Under the pieces are notes generated by a model. That model was not told where the DNA came from. It worked only from the letters and a program-made list of their open reading frames with translations, and searched no databases. A stretch of 6,584 nucleotides of DNA, from assembly GCA_016203425.1 (NCBI GenBank), contig JACQMU010000094.1, positions 1 to 6,584 of the forward strand, in the 5' to 3' direction. Numbering within the stretch: the first letter of the stretch is position 1; each line of letters starts with the position of its first letter. The stretch is from Candidatus Woesearchaeota archaeon (GTDB lineage: Archaea; Nanobdellota; Nanobdellia; Woesearchaeales; ARS49). Of the stretch, positions 1 through 5,586 are shown in pieces. The position numbers and the translations under genes are program-made.

Positions 1-1239
1 AACAACAAAGATTACACCAACTGAAAAATAATCAAGATAATCCAACACAAAACCTTTGTTAGAATAACCCAAAATACCCAGCGCTACAATAATTGCAACT
101 GCAAACAAGCGCACAAGCCATTTCACCCACAAAAACTGCGGCGAAAGAACAGAAGACTTAGGAATTAAAACAAAATTATTGCGCAATTCACGCGCAACAT
201 CACGACGCAATTTACGCTCATCAACAACTGTGTGTTTTATCTCATCATTCTCTTTTTCTGAGTCACTATCTTCTTCAACAACATCATCATCTTCAGAGAA
301 ATCTTCATCTTCCTTTCTGTTAGAACGCTTTCTGATGATTGTTATAATGATAAACAAAACAATAACTGCAACACCAACTGACAAACCTGTTTTAACAAAC
401 GGCACAAACTTTGGAACCACAGATGATATTACACCGGAAAAAACAGTTGGGCCTGCAAGATGCACCACCAATGATTTTGAATAAATCCTGTTGCTTATAG
501 TTGAAGCAACATTCACTGTGACTGAATAATCATCATACTGAACAGATTCATCAGGATTAATAATAAGCAACAAAGACCTTTCAGTTCCAGCAGGAACAAC
601 AATTTCATTCTTGTCAAGCTTCACCCACGAAGGACCATCCACACTCGCCTTATACACCGCATCAGCAGAACCATCATTCTTAACTGGAATCTGCGCTGAC
701 AAAAGAGATTTCCCAGCAACAATCCTGTCAACACCATTGCCAACAGTTGCAACATCAGCAGCATCAATAACCAAACTCAAGTCCAGCTCAACAACCAAAC
801 CAGTTATCCGAGACTGAGCTGTAAACACAAGAGGGAACTCACCAAAAACAGAACACTCATCAGGAACAAAACTAATCATCACTTTCTGCTTTTCACCTGG
901 CTTAAACACAACCTCAGAAGGCGTAATCTCAACACCAACCAACGGAGACAACGAAAAAACAACATCATCCTCAAAACTGCCAGTATTCTCAACAGACACT
1001 TCAAAATAAACAGGAGAACAAGGAACAACAAGCTGAGAAAAAACAACAGGAACAACATTCAGATTAAACTCCACTTCATTTTCAACAGTATTAACAGTGT
1101 TATCAACCGACTCAACAACAGACTCAACAGACGACCCCTCAACAGTCTGAGCTGCAGAAAACGGAATTATCAACAAAGAAATGATGAAGACTAACACAAA
1201 AAAAACAGAGAATATCTGGCGTATGTTCTTATGCATCAT
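1..1239 (-). CDS. Secreted, membrane-anchored beta-sandwich surface protein with acidic linker and extra membrane spans (partial, C-terminus outside window)
   Basis: The frame is open for 413 codons from ATG at 1239 to the window edge; I translated it codon by codon and met no stop. Residues 1-30 form a signal peptide: basic start, hydrophobic core, likely cleavage after PFSAA. Residues about 55-160 and 165-262 read as two beta-sandwich domains of the NEW3/CARDB kind, with phrases such as EVSVENTGSFEDDV, ITPSEVVFKPGEKQ and VPAGTERSLLLIINPD. The only cysteines are C74 and C129, both in the first domain. A membrane span (about 282-302) is followed by RKRSNRK, then a very acidic stretch (305-333), then a second hydrophobic span (374-391) and the start of a third (from about 404). 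The basic residues after span 1 suggest the acidic linker is cytoplasmic. The gene starts 85 bases after the neighbouring surface-protein gene on the same strand, with no clear Shine-Dalgarno or promoter of its own, so co-transcription is likely. A second ATG at 1236 is equally possible as start. The precise function is unknown. Confidence 0.88.
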   Translation of the reverse strand, partial: MMHKNIRQIFSVFFVLVFIISLLIIPFSAAQTVEGSSVESVVESVDNTVNTVENEVEFNLNVVPVVFSQLVVPCSPVYFEVSVENTGSFEDDVVFSLSPLVGVEITPSEVVFKPGEKQKVMISFVPDECSVFGEFPLVFTAQSRITGLVVELDLSLVIDAADVATVGNGVDRIVAGKSLLSAQIPVKNDGSADAVYKASVDGPSWVKLDKNEIVVPAGTERSLLLIINPDESVQYDDYSVTVNVASTISNRIYSKSLVVHLAGPTVFSGVISSVVPKFVPFVKTGLSVGVAVIVLFIIITIIRKRSNRKEDEDFSEDDDVVEEDSDSEKENDEIKHTVVDERKLRRDVARELRNNFVLIPKSSVLSPQFLWVKWLVRLFAVAIIVALGILGYSNKGFVLDYLDYFSVGVIFVV

Positions 1240-1299
1240 TTTGTTCAACTACTCTTTACACACATTGTTATTATCGACGATAGCGGCGATTCATGCCAG

Positions 1300-1329
1300 A
1301 CTCAATAATTATCAGCATAATTATTCAGT
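1300..1329 (-). repeat. AT-rich hairpin across the stop codon of the surface-protein gene
   Basis: The 9-base arms AATAATTAT (1304-1312) and ATAATTATT (1317-1325) are exact reverse complements around a 4-base loop. After one C-C mismatch, three more pairs form (1300-1302 with 1327-1329), so 12 of 13 positions pair. The TGA stop of the 424-residue gene (1325-1327) lies within one arm. No T-run follows on the minus strand, so it is not a standard intrinsic terminator. It could be an mRNA 3'-end or stability element, an operator for the downstream gene, or a chance structure in AT-rich DNA. Confidence 0.5.
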
Positions 1330-2599
1330 AATATGGCTCAGCGCGTTGCTCAGGCGGCTCTTCCTCATCATGAAGCATACTAAAACCAACAATAACACCA
1401 ACAATAATAAGCAAAACCAGCAAGACCACCAAGCCAACTTCAAGCGCGCGTTTCAGTGTGAAAGATGAATCAGCTGTCTCTTTAGGCGCCTGCACATTAA
1501 CAGTGAGAGCAACCTGCTCCAAAAATTCACCACTTGAGCTCACTGAAGCAGTAACAACCTGAGCACCATCTGCAACATAACTATTAGGAGTTACAAACAC
1601 ATACGCAGTATAACTCTTGCCAGCACCAAGCACAACAGTATTTGTCGGAGCAACCCTCAATGACGCCCAGTCACCAGCAGACGGAACCACACTAAAACTC
1701 CTGCTCAAACGACCATTATTTGTCACAGTAATTGGAAAAACAGCAGTAGTTCCTGGAACAACAGTTTCGAGATTTGAAGCAACATTAATAGTTACTTTTG
1801 AAGGAGGAGTTTCAACAGAAACAACATCCTCACCATCACACAATTCATTTTTTAGAACATTAATCTTACTTGAACCAGTCATTGTGCGATGGCCCTCAGC
1901 ATAATAAATCGTTGCAACAACATCATAAACACCAGATGCTGCACATTCAGGCAAACGCAAATAAACTTCCTCAGTCTCAGAATCATCCTCACGATCAACC
2001 TTATCAACATATTTTGTAGCACTCACACCCAAAGCAGGAATAGCAACTTTCACCTTGACATCTTCCTCAGCACGCGCCCCAAGATTTTCAACACGCACAG
2101 AAACCAGCAAAGCACCACCTGCAGTAATTTCATTCTCAGGAGTCAAAATAACATCCTTCACACGCACCAAATGGCGCGGCACATCAATCTTCAAGTTATA
2201 ATTCTGCACAACCTCATTATTATTTCTGTCAGACACAATAATCCGTAACTTGTAATCATCCCTCTCCAAAGTATCAGGCAAAGGAATAGACAAGTGCTTA
2301 ACATAAGTCACATTCGTAAGAACATCAAACAAACCAGTCGTGTCAGACACGCGCTCAACATCATTAAACTCAAAACCTGAAATAAAGGCTTCTGCCTCAA
2401 CATTATTTGCAGAATCAGTGCCTGTCAAAACAACATCAATATTAATCGTGTCACCACGCTCGACATCAAGACGATTAAGCGTGTTTTGCGACAAAAAAAC
2501 ATCATTCACCTTAACGGTATCAACGCGAACAGGCAAAGCCTGCACAGCAACAAAAGACAACAACAAGATTACAACAAATGACAACAGTGTTTTTTGCAT
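1325..2599 (-). CDS. Putative S-layer/cell-surface protein with Ig-like (CARDB/NEW3-type) domains and C-terminal membrane anchor
   Basis: This is a complete 424-residue protein. Residues 1-21 are a signal peptide (MQKTLLSF, then a hydrophobic core, likely cleavage after VQA). About three beta-sandwich domains follow: residues 24-140 (LDVERGDTINIDVVLTG, EAFISGFEFNDVERV), 143-250 (GGALLVSVRVENLGA, typical CARDB phrasing) and 266-370 (VPGTTAVFPITVTNNGR, a NEW3-like phrase). A single membrane span at about 386-408 ends in a short acidic cytoplasmic tail, HDEEEPPEQRAEPYY. Mature C219 and C254 are the only cysteines and could form a disulfide. The pattern resembles proteins labelled 'putative S-layer protein' in Woesearchaeota and Pacearchaeota; that match is from memory. 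I chose ATG 2599 over the in-frame TTG at 2638. The signal peptide begins at 2599, and a TATA box centred near 2659 puts the expected transcript start near 2632, downstream of 2638. It is the first gene of a likely two-gene operon with the protein at 1-1239. Confidence 0.88.
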   Translation of the reverse strand: MQKTLLSFVVILLLSFVAVQALPVRVDTVKVNDVFLSQNTLNRLDVERGDTINIDVVLTGTDSANNVEAEAFISGFEFNDVERVSDTTGLFDVLTNVTYVKHLSIPLPDTLERDDYKLRIIVSDRNNNEVVQNYNLKIDVPRHLVRVKDVILTPENEITAGGALLVSVRVENLGARAEEDVKVKVAIPALGVSATKYVDKVDREDDSETEEVYLRLPECAASGVYDVVATIYYAEGHRTMTGSSKINVLKNELCDGEDVVSVETPPSKVTINVASNLETVVPGTTAVFPITVTNNGRLSRSFSVVPSAGDWASLRVAPTNTVVLGAGKSYTAYVFVTPNSYVADGAQVVTASVSSSGEFLEQVALTVNVQAPKETADSSFTLKRALEVGLVVLLVLLIIVGVIVGFSMLHDEEEPPEQRAEPYY

Positions 2600-2606
2600 G
2601 GTTATT

Positions 2607-2611
2607 CCCCC
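2607..2611 (-). promoter_or_regulatory. Possible G-rich ribosome binding site
   Basis: On the minus strand a run of five G within GTGGGGGAAT lies 7 bases before the ATG at 2599. It only partly matches the archaeal GGAGGTGA consensus. It fits a transcript with a leader of about 33 bases, as predicted from the TATA box, and supports the 2599 start. Confidence 0.3.
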
Positions 2612-2654
2612 ACATTCACAGTCAAAGACTGTTTTCAAGTTTCAAACAGGAACG

Positions 2655-2663
2655 ATATATAAA
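2655..2663 (-). promoter_or_regulatory. Archaeal TATA box for the leftward surface-protein operon
   Basis: The minus strand reads TTTATATAT, close to the archaeal box A consensus TTTAWATA. Its centre is about 60 bases before the ATG at 2599, so transcription should start near 2632 and give a leader of about 33 bases. No strong purine-rich BRE is evident beside it. Confidence 0.55.
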
Positions 2664-2695
2664 CCTTGTGGTTTTTTAATCATTGGACAGTAGTC

Positions 2696-2732
2696 AAAAT
2701 TCTGCAGTTCACTTCGTTCACAGCAGAATTTT
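2696..2732. repeat. Perfect 10-bp inverted repeat between divergent promoters
   Basis: AAAATTCTGC (2696-2705) and GCAGAATTTT (2723-2732) are exact reverse complements around a 17-base spacer. The spacer contains GTTCAC twice, separated by TTC (2707-2721). The repeat centre (2714) is about 55 bases from the leftward TATA box and about 40 from the rightward one, so it is upstream of both. Possible roles are a shared operator, a relic of a terminator (the right arm runs into five T), or a small palindromic repeat element. Confidence 0.55.
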
Positions 2733-2750
2733 TAATCAGAATCCCGTAAC

Positions 2751-2758
2751 ATATAAAA
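2751..2758 (+). promoter_or_regulatory. Archaeal TATA box for the reductase gene (leaderless start)
   Basis: ATATAAAA is centred 26-27 bases before the ATG at 2781, the usual archaeal distance from box A to the transcription start. The mRNA would therefore begin at or next to the start codon. The bases just before the ATG (TTAAACAACCCC) contain no Shine-Dalgarno sequence, which agrees with a leaderless transcript. Confidence 0.6.
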
Positions 2759-2780
2759 GAATCTTACCTTAAACAACCCC

Positions 2781-3863
2781 ATGAACATTTCAATCATTGG
2801 CGCAGGACCTGGGGGAAGCTTTGCAGCAAAACTATTAGCAGAGAAAGGACATGACGTCACTATATATGAAGACCACCCTTGTGTTGGCATACCAGTCCAG
2901 TGCACAGGCCTTGTCACAAAAACATTTCTCGACTTACACCCAATCAAAAAAGAATTTCTCGTCAACGAAATGCACAAAGTACGCGTAAATGCGCCCAACG
3001 GAACAAATGTTGATATTCCACTCACAGAATATGTCCTCGACAGAGCAAAACTTGACCAAACACTCTGCAATGAAGCAATTAATGCAGGCGCACAACTAAA
3101 AATACACCACAGATTTGTAGGCGCGAAAGATGACAAAATCATGATAAAACATAAAGGAGAAACAATTGAGAAAAAGACAGACATAATCATCGGAGCAGAC
3201 GGACCAAACAGCGACGTAGCAAAAAACACCGGCATTTACGGCAACAGACCAATGTTCATCGCACACCAAGTAACAATCAAAGGAAACTTCAATCAAGAAA
3301 CATTCACAACATATTTTGGAAAATGGGCGCCAGGATTTTTTGCATGGGTTGTGCCAGAAAATGAAAACACAGCACGAGTCGGACTGGCAACAAACCACGA
3401 CACAAAAACCTATTTTGAAAAATTTATCAAACAAATACCTGGAAAAATTGTCGACGTACAAGCAGGACCAATACCTTGGTACACAGGCAACGAAACAGTA
3501 GAGAAAGATGGACGAGTTTTTCTTGTGGGGGACGCAGCAGGATTAGCCAAAGCAACAACCGGAGGAGGCATAATAACAGCAATGACATCAGCAAAAATAC
3601 TTACGGAATGCATAGAGACCGGCGCAAATTATACAAAATCACTGACTTCACTAAGAAGAATGTTATGGCTTCACAATACAATCAGAAAAGTTCTCAATAA
3701 TTTTTCTGATGAAGACTACAACAAACTAATCAAGCTAATGAACAAAGAAAGCGTGAAAAAAGTTCTGAACACACATACACGCGAACATCCATTCATGATA
3801 CTGGCAAACATACTTTTCAGAGAGCCAAGATTTTTGGGGTTTGCACACAAATTATTTGTTTAG
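2781..3863 (+). CDS. Geranylgeranyl reductase family FAD-dependent oxidoreductase
   Basis: This 360-residue protein belongs to the flavoprotein family that saturates double bonds in geranylgeranyl chains of archaeal lipids, and in some archaea in dolichol phosphate. The sequence opens directly with the dinucleotide-binding strand and GAGPGG (7-12). It continues with an acidic residue ending the second strand (YE, 29-30), PVQCTGL (38-44, with C41 where the family has a conserved cysteine), GADGPNS (138-144) and the FAD-binding GDAAG (250-254) followed by GGGI (261-264). PGFFAWVVP (184-192) corresponds to the family's PxxYxWxFP motif with Y replaced by F and the second F by V. It is slightly shorter than many archaeal homologues of about 390-400 residues. 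ATG 2781 is fixed by the glycine-rich fold at the very N-terminus and by the TATA box 27 bases upstream. The gene is the only one on the plus strand, and its stop overlaps the stop of the convergent glycosyltransferase. Whether the substrate is phospholipid or polyprenol cannot be read from the sequence; a related FixC-like or other FAD reductase remains possible. Confidence 0.9.
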   Translation: MNISIIGAGPGGSFAAKLLAEKGHDVTIYEDHPCVGIPVQCTGLVTKTFLDLHPIKKEFLVNEMHKVRVNAPNGTNVDIPLTEYVLDRAKLDQTLCNEAINAGAQLKIHHRFVGAKDDKIMIKHKGETIEKKTDIIIGADGPNSDVAKNTGIYGNRPMFIAHQVTIKGNFNQETFTTYFGKWAPGFFAWVVPENENTARVGLATNHDTKTYFEKFIKQIPGKIVDVQAGPIPWYTGNETVEKDGRVFLVGDAAGLAKATTGGGIITAMTSAKILTECIETGANYTKSLTSLRRMLWLHNTIRKVLNNFSDEDYNKLIKLMNKESVKKVLNTHTREHPFMILANILFREPRFLGFAHKLFV

Positions 3864-5539
3864 AACATCCCGCAAGTATTCACACAACCACGAGTACATT
3901 TTTTAGTCATAATATCTTGAAAATCCTTTGGAATGATTGCTAACAAAACACGCTTTAGCGAGGTATCACTCATCCATATGGAACACGCTTTTTTTGTCAT
4001 TGGATCACCAATAGGCACATAAATCTCTTGAGAAAAACGCACATTCTTTTTGATACCTCCCATTTGATAAACATCAATTTCATTTCCAAAACGGTCATAA
4101 GAGAATGTTTTTAGCCGTACACCATACTTGCGCACAAATGCGTAAAAATCAACAAAATCATTTAAAGAAAATTGCTTTGCATATTCTTTTTTGTATAGTG
4201 TCAAATCATTCAACAAAGGCGAACCTGTAAAAAAATTAGTGGACGTGTTTATTCTATGAACAATTACAACATCCCATTCTTTAAGCAAGCCTGTATTTAA
4301 ACGAGAAATGATGTGTCTTGAATCTTTGGTGTAATATTTTAAAGACCAATACTCACCGCCATGAACAAAAACAGAAATGTTGTTATTTGTGTTTTCAAGA
4401 ATAAAAGAACCCGCTTCCTTCCAAACCACATAATCAGTATATTCAATTATTTTACGCGTAGACCACCCGCCAGCACTCAACACCAATAATAACAATAATA
4501 GCCATACAATGTTCTTTTTCTTTATTTTTTCATGCACAACGTCTAATGCCTTGCCCACCACAATCATTGCAAATGGCATTGCCAACAAAAAATGTCTTGG
4601 GAACCTTCGTGCGCCAGACATAACCATCGCAATAAAAACAAAACATAATGTATTGTGTAATAAATTCTCACGTGACGGCTTAAACAACAAAATAACACCG
4701 GCAATAGGCACAACAATAAATAACAAAGGAGACAAACCATCAAAAAATATCGACAAAGAATAAAACCAAGGCAACACGTATCCCCCTCCTGGAATGTTCT
4801 GATTTATCATCCAGAACAAAATACCGTGAGTAAAATAAAGAACATTCATTACGTCCCCACCAAAAGACAAAAAAAGAGTCATCAGAGCAAACGAGCATGT
4901 AACAATAATTTTTTTACACGTATCCTTTAGAGCCATAACCTTACGCTGTGAGCGCGATACATCTATTATTAAAATCACTAACCAGTACAAACTAAAAATA
5001 ATAATTCCATTATATTTTGTAAATAAAGTCACACCAGCCATAACCCCTCCAAGAATATACGACCACCAATATCTACACCGATTACCATATTCCCAGCAAA
5101 GAATTGCCAACAATGCGAAAAGGAGCAAAGGAGAATCATTAGGTCCATAACGATTTGTCAATACAGACAATGGGACTACCGCGGACAACAACGCAGCGGT
5201 TTGTGCAACCTTAACCCCATAATGAAGACGAGCTAAACCGTAAACACAACCCACACTCAACACCCCACACAAAACCACAAATAAACGAAGCGACCATTCG
5301 GTAAGCCCGAAAATCATCACAAAAAACGCAGTGCCCCACGCTATCATCGGCGGTGTAAGCCCACCCCAATACTCCCAAGGAGTGAATACCCCTATTTCTA
5401 ACACATCATTAACGCTTTTAACAAGATCTCCTTCATCACTTGTCAATGCAGGAACTCCAACATTAACATAACGAAACAAGAAAGCAATAAGAATTATACC
5501 TGTAAAAAACAACCACTCATATTTGTTAATCTGTGGCAT
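3860..5539 (-). CDS. GT39/ArnT-like polytopic membrane glycosyltransferase with C-terminal cysteine motif
   Basis: This 559-residue protein has the layout of GT-C enzymes (GT39, PMT/ArnT type), which move a sugar from a polyprenyl phosphate to an acceptor outside the cytoplasmic membrane. The first membrane span (8-26) is followed by the loop motif TSDEGD (33-38), whose acidic residues occupy the catalytic position of the family. NRYGPNDSP (129-137), FTKYNG (173-178) and ARRFPRH (310-316) also fit. About ten spans reach residue 357, followed by a soluble domain (about 365-559) with HGGEYWSL and GSPLLNDLTLY. The protein ends KKCTRGCVNTCGMF. ATG 5539 is preferred over the in-frame GTG at 5626: the longer form overlaps the previous gene by 40 bases and its extra residues are an out-of-frame reading of that gene's end. 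In addition, a TATA-like box lies 27 bases before 5539. It lies 47 bases downstream of a paralogous gene on the same strand. Sugar and acceptor are unknown. Confidence 0.87.
   Translation of the reverse strand: MPQINKYEWLFFTGIILIAFLFRYVNVGVPALTSDEGDLVKSVNDVLEIGVFTPWEYWGGLTPPMIAWGTAFFVMIFGLTEWSLRLFVVLCGVLSVGCVYGLARLHYGVKVAQTAALLSAVVPLSVLTNRYGPNDSPLLLFALLAILCWEYGNRCRYWWSYILGGVMAGVTLFTKYNGIIIFSLYWLVILIIDVSRSQRKVMALKDTCKKIIVTCSFALMTLFLSFGGDVMNVLYFTHGILFWMINQNIPGGGYVLPWFYSLSIFFDGLSPLLFIVVPIAGVILLFKPSRENLLHNTLCFVFIAMVMSGARRFPRHFLLAMPFAMIVVGKALDVVHEKIKKKNIVWLLLLLLVLSAGGWSTRKIIEYTDYVVWKEAGSFILENTNNNISVFVHGGEYWSLKYYTKDSRHIISRLNTGLLKEWDVVIVHRINTSTNFFTGSPLLNDLTLYKKEYAKQFSLNDFVDFYAFVRKYGVRLKTFSYDRFGNEIDVYQMGGIKKNVRFSQEIYVPIGDPMTKKACSIWMSDTSLKRVLLAIIPKDFQDIMTKKCTRGCVNTCGMF
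3899..3904 (+). terminator. Possible oligo-T terminator for the reductase gene
   Basis: A run of six T lies 35 bases after the TAG stop of the reductase, inside the coding end of the convergent glycosyltransferase where it encodes the two lysines before CTRGC. Archaeal RNA polymerase can stop at oligo-T tracts without a hairpin. No gap exists between the two convergent genes, so any terminator must lie within the opposing gene. A chance T-run in AT-rich DNA is also plausible. Confidence 0.3.
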
Positions 5540-5561
5540 TTGTAAAGAAAAAGTTACGTTC

Positions 5562-5570
5562 TTTAAAAAT
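5562..5570 (-). promoter_or_regulatory. TATA-like box for the downstream glycosyltransferase (leaderless start)
   Basis: The minus strand reads ATTTTTAAA, centred 27 bases before the ATG at 5539, the same spacing as for the reductase gene. No Shine-Dalgarno sequence precedes that ATG (the bases before it are CTTTACAA). The match to box A is weaker than at the other two promoters, so this gene may instead be read through from its upstream paralogue. Confidence 0.4.
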
Positions 5571-5586
5571 ATCACTACTATCCTAT

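Noticed and set aside
179..817. Plus-strand open frames opposite the partial surface-protein gene
   Set aside because: The serine-rich product near 240-330 is the complement of the acidic GAT/GAA codons of the real minus-strand gene.
2600..2638. 13-residue extension of the surface protein from TTG 2638
   Set aside because: The predicted transcript start near 2632 lies downstream of this TTG, and the signal peptide begins properly at ATG 2599.
1617..2693. Plus-strand open frames opposite the surface-protein gene
   Set aside because: Their low-complexity, threonine- and serine-rich translations are shadows of the valine-rich minus-strand gene.
2696..2737. Intrinsic terminator at the intergenic inverted repeat
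   Set aside because: It lies upstream of both divergent promoters with no gene ending there, so a terminator role has no evident use. It is kept as a repeat of unknown role.
2732..3235. Long minus-strand open frames opposite the reductase (also 3096-3461)
   Set aside because: They lie fully antisense to a well-supported gene and their translations show no family motif. The A+C-rich strand makes antisense frames long by chance.
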